Counted from the stretch's first letter, positions 1 through 8,179 are shown. The stretch: DNA of 47,283 bases from CAYLYU01 sp964501925 (GCA_964501925.1 CAZCTM010000016.1:1-47283); one strand, 5' to 3'. Notes: a model not told the origin generated them from the letters alone. Translations and numbers: made by a program.

Positions 1-136
1 TGGCGTTCGTCCACTGGGCCGTGGAGGGCACGGTGTCCAGCTTCGCGGCCCTGGCCGCGGTTAGCCGCGTCAGCAGCGTGCCGACATCGGTCTTGATCTT
101 GTTCGCAAGATTCGTGATCACGGCCTGCAGGCTCAT
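1..136 (-). CDS. Phage late protein, partial (cut by window edge)
   Basis: An open frame on the minus strand starts with ATG at 136 and runs off the left edge. Its start overlaps the stop of the upstream gene as TAATG, the coupling used by most genes in this late operon. About 45 residues are visible, beginning MSLQAVITNLANKIKTDVGT. They are helical, with no recognisable domain. Its place just after the fibre genes suggests a tail-fibre accessory or assembly protein, but that is inferred from position only. Confidence 0.55.
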   Translation of the reverse strand, partial: MSLQAVITNLANKIKTDVGTLLTRLTAARAAKLDTVPSTAQWTNA

Positions 137-630
137 TACACCTCCACCGCGGTCATGCCGGTCAGCACGCCGTTCGCGTCATAGGTGTATGTCTCGGTCC
201 GGAGCACGGTCCCGTCATTAATGGTCACGGTGTCCACGTTGCCGTTCGCGTCATAGGTGATGTCCGTGGTGCGGGCAACGCCGTTCACGGTGGCTACCAC
301 CTGGATCACGTTGCCGTTCGCATCGTACGTGATTGACTCGGCCGTCGGCTTGGCGATATCGGCCTGCGTTGCCACGGACGGCAAGGCGTCCAGCAGGGCC
401 TGGGCCGCGGCCACGTCCGCGTTCAGCGTGTCCAGTGTCGGCTGGATCGTCTCGTTGATCCGGAGCAGCCCCTGGGTGGTCAGCAGTTCGACCGCCGCTT
501 CCCACGATGCCTGCACCTGTTCCAGCGCGGCAATCCGCAGATCGATATCCCGGAAGATCGGATTGAACGTGCGTTCGTTCAGAAGCGTCCGCCCATCTCT
601 GAAGCGGTAGCGTTCAAACTGCGTGGACAT
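136..630 (-). CDS. Small tail-fibre-associated protein with YD repeats
   Basis: A protein of about 164 residues in the prophage tail-fibre region. The N-terminal half is helical. The C-terminal half has three copies of a YDANG(N) motif about 20 residues apart, matching the YD/Rhs-type repeat that forms beta-strand shells in Rhs proteins. The ATG at 630 is preferred: a TTG at 636 is in frame, but AAGGTTGAGG fits the ATG better as a ribosome binding site. The gene overlaps the upstream 56-aa gene and the downstream partial gene (TAATG). A fibre tip, chaperone or connector role is inferred from position. Confidence 0.6.
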   Translation of the reverse strand: MSTQFERYRFRDGRTLLNERTFNPIFRDIDLRIAALEQVQASWEAAVELLTTQGLLRINETIQPTLDTLNADVAAAQALLDALPSVATQADIAKPTAESITYDANGNVIQVVATVNGVARTTDITYDANGNVDTVTINDGTVLRTETYTYDANGVLTGMTAVEV

Positions 631-784
631 CCTCAACCTTGTCCTTGATCGTCTTCAGCAGATCGCCGCGAATGATCAGATCCCGTCCGGGATAAAGCGT
701 GCGGCCCAGGACCTCGACCGGCTCCCTGAGCTTGACGCGGTAGTTCTTGCCGTCGCTGATCCGGATCGCCTTACTGCGCGACAT
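614..784 (-). CDS. 56-aa hypothetical phage protein
   Basis: A short frame running from ATG at 784 to TGA at 614. It overlaps the end of the large fibre gene by 14 bases and the start of the YD-repeat gene by 17, which fits the tight packing of this operon. The product starts MSRSKAIRISDGKNYRVKL and is basic, with a lysine-rich C-terminal helix. I do not recognise the family. It resembles the very small proteins found between fibre genes in myophages, so its function is open. Confidence 0.55.
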   Translation of the reverse strand: MSRSKAIRISDGKNYRVKLREPVEVLGRTLYPGRDLIIRGDLLKTIKDKVEDVHAV

Positions 785-2942
785 CGATCCGCTCCGTTAC
801 GGTAAACGGCGCCGTTCCGGCGTTCTTCGAACCGGTAAGCTTCACCTGGTACGTGGTCAGGCCGGGACTGGGCGCGAAGGTGAACCTGAACCTTGTCGCG
901 CCTCCTTCCTCCGCAAACGTCTCTGTCAGCGATGCCGGCGTGCTTGCACCGGCATCCTCCAGAGAGGCCACCAGGGAGTGATTCGCCGCATTGTAGTTGT
1001 GCGCGACAACCTCGACCGTGATATTCGTGGACGCCGCTGCCAGCGTGCGCTGCGCCGAGTAGTGAATAAACGCATCGGCGGACTTGCTGGCCGTCAGCCT
1101 GTCGATGCCGGCAGTGAATGCCGGCGCCAGATCGCTCGTGCCGAGGAAGACGGCGCGCAGCGGGATGATGGCCGGCGCGCCGGCCAGATGATCCACGCCG
1201 TCATCCAGCCTGTACCATTTGCCGTCAACCTGGATCTCGTAGTGCAGTTCCGTGCCTTCGGGGACAACCTGCTCCGTGACGATATCCAGATCCGAGATGC
1301 CGCCGGCAAGTGATACGGACTGCAGATCCACCTCGGTCCTGGCCTGCGAGAACTCCGCGCCGTAGAACGTGAACATCAGGTCCTTGGTCAGGTCCGCCAC
1401 GAAGTAGTCGCCGTCCGTGCCGTTGAACAGCGTGCCCTGGGTGTAGTTGTTGCCGGAGACCACGGCTACCCGGTGATCGCCCTGGGTGATCAGGACAAGC
1501 GCATACCGTTTGCCGGCATCCAGCAGCGCCGGCGGAATGGCTACGGTCGTCTCTGCCGGATAGGCTTGCAGATTTGCCTGCGGAATAGTCACGTCTGTCA
1601 CCGCGCGGTTCAGGTCCGGCTTGCCGCCTACCGTTTCGCAGACGATTGCGTGCACATCTCCGGTGGCGCCGATCTGGGTAAACTGGAGGCCGATCTGCGT
1701 CAGCCACATGGCATTCGGCACCAGAATGGTCTGGGCCAGGAGAGAGCCGTTGACGGAGGTCGGCGTGACATCGGGGCGGTAGGGATCAACGTCGCGGTCA
1801 TCCCAGTAGTTGTCGCCAAGGTTGAAACGACGAGTGGGATGGTAGGTCCAGTACCAGCGCGAATACCACTGCTGGTACATGTTCCAGGTCAGTCCGTAAT
1901 GGTGATTCCACCGGTTGGTCAGAAACTTGTAGTAATTCAGTGCCTGGGACTGGTACTGCGACAGCGAAATATCGCCGGCATAGCCGACAGTCCGGAGACG
2001 GACCTTGCTGGTATATTTCGGCAGGACCAGTCCGGAGGCGGACCGGATCACATTCGGATCATTGGGATTGAAAAGCTCAAGAGGCGCCAGCAGTTCGCTG
2101 GCATGCGGGAAGAGCAGGCCGTTATTGACCAGGGCGGAATAACCCGCAGCGGCCGGGTCCGTGTCCGTCAGGTCGCCAAAGTAGTCCGCGTCATAGCTGG
2201 CGTAGGCACTGGGCAGACCCAGCTTTTCCTTCAGCCGGGCTACATCGCCGGAGATCTCGATGATTGATTTGCGCTCGGCCAGGTTGGCCGTCTTGTTGGC
2301 CAGGGCGGCAAGGTCCGTAGCGATGGACCCGATCCTGGGTTCCGCCTGCTCCTTCCATGTCTCCTGCGCCTGGAGGCGCTGTTCCTGGTCGTTCGAGTTC
2401 GGCAGCTTGTCCGCCGTCTGCATCTCGATCAGGGTGATGCCGGTGGGATCCAGCGTGATCATGGCGACCGCCAGGGATCCGGCCTGCACCGTCGGCGGCT
2501 GCGGATCGGCGGACTCGGTGCCGGGCAGGACGTTGACGACTGCCTGCCGCAACCGCTGCATGGCGACGGCTTGCGGCTCGGTCGTGCCGGCGGCGAGATC
2601 GACCAGGAAATCACGGGGTTCGACGTTGGTGTCCGTTTCCTGACCCCAGACGACCACCGCGACCTTTTTCTTGGTCGTGACCGGCAGGTGATTGAACAGG
2701 TCCAGTGTTGACACCTGCTCGCTGACATACACCTTGCCGCCGTCAAAGAGCCGACCGGCGGCCACATCGACCTTCGTGCTGCTTCCCGCGCTCTTGGATG
2801 TGTCGAACCCGGTATAGTGCAGGCCGTTCGAAATCGCGTCCGAGACGATATGCTGGATGCTGTCCGCTACATACGTCTGCAGATTGTTCGGATCCGCCGC
2901 CTGAAACTCCTGCTGATCACGGAAAATAACCTGTTTCTCCAT
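771..2942 (-). CDS. Large tail fibre / baseplate-appended protein
   Basis: About 723 residues, starting at ATG 2942, which overlaps the stop of the gpI-like gene (TAATG). The N-terminal 150 residues are typical of fibre proteins that attach to the baseplate. Next comes a helical segment (about 190-250), then a region very rich in Trp and Tyr (roughly 350-390), and several beta-rich domains to the C-terminus. It holds the position of the fibre gene after gpI in P2-type tail modules, so it probably contributes to host recognition. It might belong to a DUF4815-like family, but I am not certain. There is no truncation or frameshift. Confidence 0.72.
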   Translation of the reverse strand: MEKQVIFRDQQEFQAADPNNLQTYVADSIQHIVSDAISNGLHYTGFDTSKSAGSSTKVDVAAGRLFDGGKVYVSEQVSTLDLFNHLPVTTKKKVAVVVWGQETDTNVEPRDFLVDLAAGTTEPQAVAMQRLRQAVVNVLPGTESADPQPPTVQAGSLAVAMITLDPTGITLIEMQTADKLPNSNDQEQRLQAQETWKEQAEPRIGSIATDLAALANKTANLAERKSIIEISGDVARLKEKLGLPSAYASYDADYFGDLTDTDPAAAGYSALVNNGLLFPHASELLAPLELFNPNDPNVIRSASGLVLPKYTSKVRLRTVGYAGDISLSQYQSQALNYYKFLTNRWNHHYGLTWNMYQQWYSRWYWTYHPTRRFNLGDNYWDDRDVDPYRPDVTPTSVNGSLLAQTILVPNAMWLTQIGLQFTQIGATGDVHAIVCETVGGKPDLNRAVTDVTIPQANLQAYPAETTVAIPPALLDAGKRYALVLITQGDHRVAVVSGNNYTQGTLFNGTDGDYFVADLTKDLMFTFYGAEFSQARTEVDLQSVSLAGGISDLDIVTEQVVPEGTELHYEIQVDGKWYRLDDGVDHLAGAPAIIPLRAVFLGTSDLAPAFTAGIDRLTASKSADAFIHYSAQRTLAAASTNITVEVVAHNYNAANHSLVASLEDAGASTPASLTETFAEEGGATRFRFTFAPSPGLTTYQVKLTGSKNAGTAPFTVTERIDVAQ

Positions 2943-4165
2943 TACTGGACTCCTATCCACTGGCCGCTGACGATCTGGCCTGATTTGATGGTGCGCCGGG
3001 CTGCCGCGACCGCCTTGGTGCGCGTCCGGATCATGATTTTGTCCGCCTCCCGCCTGGCAAACTTCAAGGCGTCAAGCACGGCGTGATAATGCTTCTTGTC
3101 CGCTTTCGGCAGATAGCCGCGGATATACCGGCCCACAAGCGCCGCAGAGGCTCGCCGGGATATCCGGACGGCCACCTCGGCGTGATACGGCGGCATGCCG
3201 AGTCTTACGCCCCCAAGATGCGTGCTCATGCCTCGCGGCTCCAGGGTCCTGGCCGGATCGAACAGGTAGAGACGTTTGTAGAGCCTGTCCGGCGCGGTTG
3301 ATCGGGAGGCGATCTCACCGATGTAGCTGCCGTCCAGCAGTATCGATCTGCGGGAGCCCCGCTCCGCCACCATATCGTAGCGGATGGAGACCGGATCCAG
3401 GCCGGGTGTGACGGCATGCTTGTGCAATGTTTCGATGCGATCGATGTAGGGCGTATCCAGTTGCAGGGTGAAAATTCTCTGCCCCGCCGTGCCGGTAACG
3501 ATGAAGTCCGGGATACCGCCACACCATGTCGCGTGACCCTTGTTTCCGGGCTCACGCACCTCTGAAATGGTCACAGCGTCTTTTTCCTCGAGTGATGTTT
3601 TACGCTCGACCGTTTTCAGAGGCGTCTCGGATCCCCGGTCCCAACGAAATGCGCGAATGCCGAACCTGGCAGCCGCATCGCTCTGCATCGGGAACATGCC
3701 GCGGCCGGCCGCAGCAACCGGTATGTCTTCCCACAGCATCGCCTGGCCGGCGGACCTGCTTCCCTGGTCGCGATAGCTGAACAGCCTGAGCTGAGGCATA
3801 CGATTGAGAAACCTGTTCCGCTCCGACTGCGTCATGGATGGCGCGCAGAAGGTCTTGGCCGGAGGCGTGATCGTCCGCACGACTTCGGCCCCCATCCAGC
3901 GGGCCATAGCCTTGTAACAGAACTCCGTGCCCTGGCGGCGGTGCAGGTTCCACGAGGCGGAGGTGATGCCGCGCCGCACCTTGTCGTCATCGGGCCAGGC
4001 AGGGACATTCAGGCCCCAGGCCAGCCACGGCAACAGGCGGGCAGGTATCGATGCGGGGCGATAGAGCTGCTTGATCGTGGCCGGATCGGTGGCGGCTCCG
4101 GCTGATACAGCCTGGCTTAACGCCGATTCAAACGGCGTTTTATTCGGGGGTAACAGATCAGACAT
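2942..4165 (-). CDS. Tail protein I (P2 gpI-like) with long C-terminal extension
   Basis: The first 170 or so residues match the P2 gpI/Mu gp48 baseplate family. They open with a PPN motif, a run like YRPASIPARLLPWLAWGLNV and a downstream ARWMG segment. gpI helps join the fibre to the baseplate wedge. The remaining 230 residues are an extension not found in P2 gpI and look beta-rich. Its order after gpJ and before the fibre gene is the P2 order. The 107-base gap upstream holds an inverted repeat, unlike the overlapping junctions elsewhere in this operon. Confidence 0.8.
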   Translation of the reverse strand: MSDLLPPNKTPFESALSQAVSAGAATDPATIKQLYRPASIPARLLPWLAWGLNVPAWPDDDKVRRGITSASWNLHRRQGTEFCYKAMARWMGAEVVRTITPPAKTFCAPSMTQSERNRFLNRMPQLRLFSYRDQGSRSAGQAMLWEDIPVAAAGRGMFPMQSDAAARFGIRAFRWDRGSETPLKTVERKTSLEEKDAVTISEVREPGNKGHATWCGGIPDFIVTGTAGQRIFTLQLDTPYIDRIETLHKHAVTPGLDPVSIRYDMVAERGSRRSILLDGSYIGEIASRSTAPDRLYKRLYLFDPARTLEPRGMSTHLGGVRLGMPPYHAEVAVRISRRASAALVGRYIRGYLPKADKKHYHAVLDALKFARREADKIMIRTRTKAVAAARRTIKSGQIVSGQWIGVQ

Positions 4166-4205
4166 TTAAGCCATCCGCTCGGGAACGTCCGTGCCCGACG
4201 AAAAG

Positions 4206-4266
4206 CGGGGACAGTTTACTTTCTTCCCCGGCATGGCCGGAAACCGGAAAAAGTGAAACTGTCCCC
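4206..4266. repeat. REP/MITE-like inverted repeat
   Basis: Two arms, 4206-4222 (CGGGGACAGTTTACTTT) and 4249-4266 (AAAGTGAAACTGTCCCCG), are near-perfect reverse complements with a one-base bulge. The loop is itself GC-rich and partly palindromic (CCCCGGCATGGCCGG). This fills almost the whole gap between the gpJ-like and gpI-like genes, whose neighbours all overlap. The arms resemble chromosomal REP-type repeats carried between genes by Y1 transposases, so it was probably acquired from the host. No transposase is near, and there is no terminator T-run on the minus strand. Confidence 0.7.
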
Positions 4267-4272
4267 GTTTTT

Positions 4273-5208
4273 CTAAACATCAACGCCGCCGATGGTTACG
4301 GATTGCGTCAGGCAGACGGCCAGATCCAGCGGACCGGTGACGATGTCCGCCGCCGGAGAGGAGAGCTCCACGTTCTGGACGCCGGCAACGGTCAGGGCGG
4401 CGATGATGCCGGCACGCGTGGCGTCGTAATCCATGCGCCTGATGGACGCCAGGTAGCCGTCCAGGGCAGCCTGCGCGTCATTCAATACCAGCGTCTGGTC
4501 CGGTCCGGGATAGACGGTCAGCACGGCGCTGATGTCGAACGTTTTGAGCGTCGGCTGACGTACGGACACCGAATCGGTCAACGGACGAACATCCTCGGCA
4601 TTGAGCGCCTGCCGTACGCTGTCCATGATCGGCGCGTCGTTGCGGGCTATAATTGTAACGCTGTCGGTGGGAGGAAGGAGAGAGGAAAAAAGAGCCCCTC
4701 CGGCAGCGATCTCATCGGCCGTGGCCTCGGCTGGTGCAATAAATTGCGGCGCCAGGACGGTCACGGTCACCTGGCCCGGCGCCAGGGATGTGACGGAGGC
4801 GTCCACGATCGAGGCGTCCACGCCCATAGCGTGCGCCCGGTAGGCGTTGGCCGGGCCGGCAGCCGCCAGCAGGCTGTATCCCTGTTGCACGCGTGCCCGG
4901 TATGCCTCGTCAGTCTCTCCAGCCAGTCGCGTCACGTTGAACATGGCGCCGATCTGGTCCAGGTCGGAACCGACCGCGTAGGCGATCATGACGCTCGATG
5001 CCGCGTCGTTCACACGTTGCCGGAGCAGCAGCTCCCGGTAGGCGGCCACCTCGATGATTTTCACCGCCGGATCCGACTCCAGGTCCGCCGTCCATTCGGG
5101 CAGCCGCACCTTGAGATCGTCCAGCATCGCCGCACGGATCGCCTCGTAGTCCAGCGACTCGATAACCCGCGGCGCCGGCAGCGTGGAGAAATCGATCAGG
5201 GCGGTCAT
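4273..5208 (-). CDS. Baseplate assembly protein J (P2 gpJ/Mu gp47-like)
   Basis: 311 residues, the usual length of P2 gpJ. The N-terminus (FSTLPAPRVIESLDYEAIRA, then an LPEW and a DPAVKIIEVAAYRE segment) and the centre (AVGSDLDQIGA; RVQQGYS) are typical of the gpJ baseplate wedge family. The protein forms the wedge ring around the central spike. Its start overlaps the stop of the PAAR gene by four bases (ATGA). The gene is intact and ends just before the inverted repeat. Confidence 0.88.
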   Translation of the reverse strand: MTALIDFSTLPAPRVIESLDYEAIRAAMLDDLKVRLPEWTADLESDPAVKIIEVAAYRELLLRQRVNDAASSVMIAYAVGSDLDQIGAMFNVTRLAGETDEAYRARVQQGYSLLAAAGPANAYRAHAMGVDASIVDASVTSLAPGQVTVTVLAPQFIAPAEATADEIAAGGALFSSLLPPTDSVTIIARNDAPIMDSVRQALNAEDVRPLTDSVSVRQPTLKTFDISAVLTVYPGPDQTLVLNDAQAALDGYLASIRRMDYDATRAGIIAALTVAGVQNVELSSPAADIVTGPLDLAVCLTQSVTIGGVDV

Positions 5209-5468
5209 CCGGCCTCCACGTTCGGCGAGCCGGATACAATGGTTGCCGCGCAGGCTGCCTGGTCGCCAATGCGGGCCACACCGCGATCATTGGCGAAGAC
5301 TTTTTCGCTGGAGGTGACGATCGGCGTGACGCCGTGTCCGGGGATCGGGCAGTCGTGCAGGTCGCCCAGGCGGGCCACGCCGATGCCGTTGGCGAACACG
5401 TCGTCGGAAGCGGAGATGATCACGCCGCCGTGATCCGACGTATCTCCCAGGCGAGCAACCTGAGGCAT
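5205..5468 (-). CDS. PAAR-repeat spike tip protein
   Basis: 87 residues starting at ATG 5468, coupled to the preceding gpV-like gene by TGATG. It has repeated units of the form ARLGDxxDHGG, ARLGDLHDCPIPGHG and ARIGDQAAC with histidines and cysteines, the signature of PAAR proteins that cap phage spikes with a metal-bound point. A longer frame runs upstream but only reads through gpV in another frame. It sits where P2 carries gpW, and no gpW-like gene is seen. Confidence 0.87.
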   Translation of the reverse strand: MPQVARLGDTSDHGGVIISASDDVFANGIGVARLGDLHDCPIPGHGVTPIVTSSEKVFANDRGVARIGDQAACAATIVSGSPNVEAG

Positions 5469-5899
5469 CAGTTCAGGAAGATGCCATCCGGCGCCGTGGC
5501 GCGGATGATCCCAACGGAATGAAGATTCATTTGCTTTGATCCCCGGTGGTAGGAGACCTGTGACCCGTCGTCCCATATCAGGATGTCCAGGTTCGGATCA
5601 TCACTCGGCGCCGGGAACAGGTCGCGATAGATTGCTGGCATGACGACGCCGCGGTTCAGATCGCCGGCAGGCGCCACGATCATGACCTGCTCGCCGATCG
5701 ACGGCGGACTCCAGACGCGCAGCGCGCCGGCCCGGATCGCGGCGAACGGCAGCCATCCGGTCAGGGCATCGGCCGCCATCCGCACGCGAACTCTCCGTGC
5801 AGGGTAATCCGCTTCCTCGATCACGCCGACGCGGAACGACGAACCGTGACGGCGATCGGTCTCGCCCAGAGAAAGGAGATCCTGAAAATCCGTGCTCAA
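5468..5899 (-). CDS. Baseplate assembly protein V (gpV/gp45 type spike hub)
   Basis: 143 residues beginning at TTG 5899. Its start overlaps the upstream stop (ATTGA) and is preceded by GGAAAG at good spacing; no ATG fits. The sequence has the gpV OB-fold pattern: GVIEEADYPARRVRVRMA, a GWLPF segment, WSPPSIGEQVMIVAPAGD and a YHRGSKQMNL tail. gpV forms the central membrane-piercing spike. At 143 residues it is shorter than P2 gpV (about 211), so the distal spike is short and presumably completed by the separate PAAR tip. Confidence 0.85.
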   Translation of the reverse strand: MSTDFQDLLSLGETDRRHGSSFRVGVIEEADYPARRVRVRMAADALTGWLPFAAIRAGALRVWSPPSIGEQVMIVAPAGDLNRGVVMPAIYRDLFPAPSDDPNLDILIWDDGSQVSYHRGSKQMNLHSVGIIRATAPDGIFLN

Positions 5900-6429
5900 T
5901 TTACTTTCCAATAATCGGGGATGTGGCCGGGGCCGATGTTGGGCGTAACGCCCAGGTAAACCTCGGTGGGGATGACGCCGGCACCGTCCCAGACGGAGGC
6001 GCCCAGGCGAACCGTCTGCTGCCAGGGGATCCCCCACAGGGCGAAGCCCGCCTTGTCCGCGATATTGTTGCTGAGGCTGTCCAGACGCTCGACGACCGCC
6101 ATCGACAGGCCGGAAAGACCCCACTGGTTCTGGTGGATTGTCAGCGCCACCCGCTCGGCCAGGTTGACGCAATCGGCGCCGCGGGCCGCATGGCCCCGCG
6201 CGTTCCTGGCCAGCACATAGGCTGCGAAGCGGCATTTCAGATCCAGCTGGTCCGTTCCCGGATCCGCGTCCGGAACAGCGGAGAGGACCGCCACGAAGAT
6301 GGCCGGCGCCTTGACCGCAACTTTCCTTGTCGTGCCACCACTGAACTGACCGTCATACGGTTTGCACTGGGCGACGCCGGGGATGGCCGCAAGCGCGGCG
6401 ATGGCTGCCTCCTGTACGGTGGTGATCAC
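5896..6429 (-). CDS. Mu gp37-like protein (DUF1834)
   Basis: 177 residues resembling the Mu gp37/DUF1834 family: an N-terminal helix, a PYDGQFSGGTTRKVAVKAPAI-type stretch, FAAYVLARNARG, and a C-terminal WDGAGVIPTEVYLGV segment. These proteins lie between gp36 and the tail genes and are thought to act at the head-tail joint or tail terminator. It overlaps the gp36-like gene upstream by four bases and the gpV-like gene downstream. In Mu, sheath, tube and tape-measure genes follow gp37; here gpV follows directly. Confidence 0.8.
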   Translation of the reverse strand: MITTVQEAAIAALAAIPGVAQCKPYDGQFSGGTTRKVAVKAPAIFVAVLSAVPDADPGTDQLDLKCRFAAYVLARNARGHAARGADCVNLAERVALTIHQNQWGLSGLSMAVVERLDSLSNNIADKAGFALWGIPWQQTVRLGASVWDGAGVIPTEVYLGVTPNIGPGHIPDYWKVN

Positions 6430-6851
6430 AGAACCTGAAGCCCTTCACGGGTAAAGGTTCTGCCCGGCCCCTGCGTTTTCGGTCCGTCCGTCTCCGGCGC
6501 GGTCGTACCGTCAGTGGCCGGCCCGAGGCTGAACACACCCTTGGCGATCCCTCTCAGCCAGGCGAGGACTTCCGCGTAGTCGTTCGCGATCTTTTCGGTC
6601 TCGGCATCGTCATAGAGGTTATGCCTGGCGATCTTGCAGGCAGCCAGCTTCAGCACCGCCGGCGGATTGGCCAGCGGCAACTGGTAGCGCGACTGCAAAT
6701 ACCCGTCGATCTCCGCGTCGGCATCGGCCAGCGCTTGGTTGGCAATGGCCACGTCGATAACTCCGGCGGGCGGATCCAATCGGTCGGTGCGCTCGATCAG
6801 CTCATCTTCACCGTAGCGGTCGATCAGATCCTGCAATGTGGCGTAGGGCAT
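6426..6851 (-). CDS. Mu gp36-like protein (DUF1320)
   Basis: 141 residues matching the DUF1320/Mu gp36 pattern. The N-terminus reads MPYATLQDLIDRYGEDELIE. A helical region follows with AIANQALADADAEIDGYLQSRYQLP, then KLAACKIARHNLYDD and a long helix. These small head-completion proteins join head and tail. The C-terminal 40 residues are Pro/Thr/Gly-rich and look disordered. It overlaps the gp37-like gene by four bases. Confidence 0.87.
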   Translation of the reverse strand: MPYATLQDLIDRYGEDELIERTDRLDPPAGVIDVAIANQALADADAEIDGYLQSRYQLPLANPPAVLKLAACKIARHNLYDDAETEKIANDYAEVLAWLRGIAKGVFSLGPATDGTTAPETDGPKTQGPGRTFTREGLQVL

Positions 6852-6871
6852 TCTAATCCATCCGCCCGGGA

Positions 6872-7051
6872 TCAGGACTGCTTCGCGGCGGGCTTGCCCT
6901 GTGCCGGCCTGGCAGGTTTCACGATCGAGACGCCTTCGGCGCCTTTCAGGTCTTTGGCGTCCAGGTCAACCTCATGCTCGCCGCAGGGAAGATGCCCGAC
7001 ACCCGGGATATCCAGACCGTTCGATGGTTTTACCTTGATTTTAATTGCCAT
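6872..7051 (-). CDS. Mu gp35-like small head protein
   Basis: 59 residues from ATG 7051, preceded by a strong AGGAGGAAAAC site. Earlier in-frame codons read back through a hairpin and were discarded. The sequence MAIKIKVKPSNGLDIPGVGH followed by a charged central part and an Ala/Lys/Pro-rich tail resembles the small gp35-like proteins found between the major capsid gene and gp36 in Mu-like phages. Its role is unknown. Confidence 0.65.
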   Translation of the reverse strand: MAIKIKVKPSNGLDIPGVGHLPCGEHEVDLDAKDLKGAEGVSIVKPARPAQGKPAAKQS

Positions 7052-7071
7052 GTTTTCCTCCTGGGATTGAA

Positions 7072-7095
7072 TGGCGGAGCGTCCATGCTCCGCCA
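7072..7095. other. Hairpin between capsid and gp35 genes
   Basis: A perfect 9-bp stem (TGGCGGAGC / GCTCCGCCA) with a 6-base loop. A T-run follows it only on the plus strand, so it is not an intrinsic terminator for the leftward late operon. It may instead protect the 3' end of the abundant capsid mRNA, mark a processing site, or stop antisense transcription. Confidence 0.6.
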
Positions 7096-7117
7096 TTTTT
7101 TATTGCCCGGTTGCCTG

Positions 7118-8158
7118 TCAGACGCCGGTCAGGTAGTCGACCTTCCTGACCTCGGCGCTTCCCAGCCACGGGTTGGTGGCGCCGGCGGCGTCGCGTTCGT
7201 TTTTGACCAGGATGTTGGCCGCCTTGAAGTTGCCTTCGCCGACAATCAGCGTCCTCGGCCTGATGGCCAGCGGCGTACCGTCCACGCGTTTCAGGCTGGT
7301 CATGGCCAGGCGCGCGGCCTCGTATGCGGCCGCATCCAGCGGCTGTCGCGAGCCGTAGATCAGCTGCGGCAGGCCGTAGCCCGTGGCAACCCTGGCCTCG
7401 ACGCCGTACAGGAACTCGGCACGATTGAACACGTTGTCCGATTGCGGATCGGTCTGGGCCACAAAGCCGTAGTCCTTGCGGCGCTGGAAAATCATCGGCT
7501 TGACCGGTCGTGAATCATCCATCAGGAACCAGGGCTCGCCTGATCCGAGGACGGCCGGCCGGTTGGCATACGTGCCGTCATCGGCGTTGATGCCGTTGAC
7601 CGGATGCGCCGTGGAAAAGAACGGAACCTTGTCGAACCCCTGGCCGGCATTGAATCCCTCGACCAGTTGCGGCCACACCAGTTCGTCCGGATGTCGGGCG
7701 GCGGCGTCTCCCATGTTGGAAAAGAGAGGGTTGTAGACGCCAAGCTGGTCATCCTCGATATCGTTTCGCTTGACGCCGATTGTCAGTTCGAAATCCTCGT
7801 TCGGCAGAAAGTAGCCGTGTGCGATCAGGTTATGAACAACCTTGTCTCCCAGCCACTTGCGCAGGCCAGGCAACTGTCCCAGCCACTTGTAATCATTGGC
7901 GCTGGTGTTGCTCGGTACGGGCATGGCCACGATCTGCCAGAAGGCCTGAACCTTGTCGAAGGCGTTCTGGAACAGCGTGTTGAACGATGTCTGTGCCGCC
8001 TGCAACGTGGCCTGGTTAACCACCAGGCCACCAATCGCCAGGCCTGCCAGCGCATCCGTGTCCAGGTTGGCGGCAAAGGACTGGTCGCCGCCCGAAAACA
8101 TGATCGCGGCAACGACGAGCACGGCGTAAATTGCGAATGATTTAAACATCTTCTTCAT
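7118..8158 (-). CDS. Major capsid protein, Mu gpT-like, with signal-like N-terminus
   Basis: 346 residues. From about residue 45 the protein follows Mu gpT closely: NDYKWLGQLPGLRKWLGDKV, a GVKRNDIEDDQLGVYNPLF segment and RHPDELVWPQL; the C-terminus has RPRTLIVGEGNFKAAN. It therefore builds the HK97-fold head shell. The first 30 residues, MKKMFKSFAIYAVLVVAAIM followed by an SFAAN-type cleavage site, look like a Sec signal peptide, which a cytoplasmic capsid protein should not have. The next ATG candidates give no better start, and the region before 8158 is non-coding. Confidence 0.87.
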   Translation of the reverse strand: MKKMFKSFAIYAVLVVAAIMFSGGDQSFAANLDTDALAGLAIGGLVVNQATLQAAQTSFNTLFQNAFDKVQAFWQIVAMPVPSNTSANDYKWLGQLPGLRKWLGDKVVHNLIAHGYFLPNEDFELTIGVKRNDIEDDQLGVYNPLFSNMGDAAARHPDELVWPQLVEGFNAGQGFDKVPFFSTAHPVNGINADDGTYANRPAVLGSGEPWFLMDDSRPVKPMIFQRRKDYGFVAQTDPQSDNVFNRAEFLYGVEARVATGYGLPQLIYGSRQPLDAAAYEAARLAMTSLKRVDGTPLAIRPRTLIVGEGNFKAANILVKNERDAAGATNPWLGSAEVRKVDYLTGV

Positions 8159-8179
8159 CTCATTGTCTCCTTGATTTTG

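Noticed and set aside
4303..5433. A 376-residue open frame on the plus strand
   Set aside because: It lies antisense over gpJ, PAAR and gpV, which have clear family motifs and coupled starts. The plus product is Arg/His/Gly-rich with no domain, typical of a shadow frame in GC-rich DNA.
7072..7095. Intrinsic terminator for the capsid transcript
   Set aside because: The T-run lies on the wrong strand for leftward transcription, so it is listed as a hairpin only.
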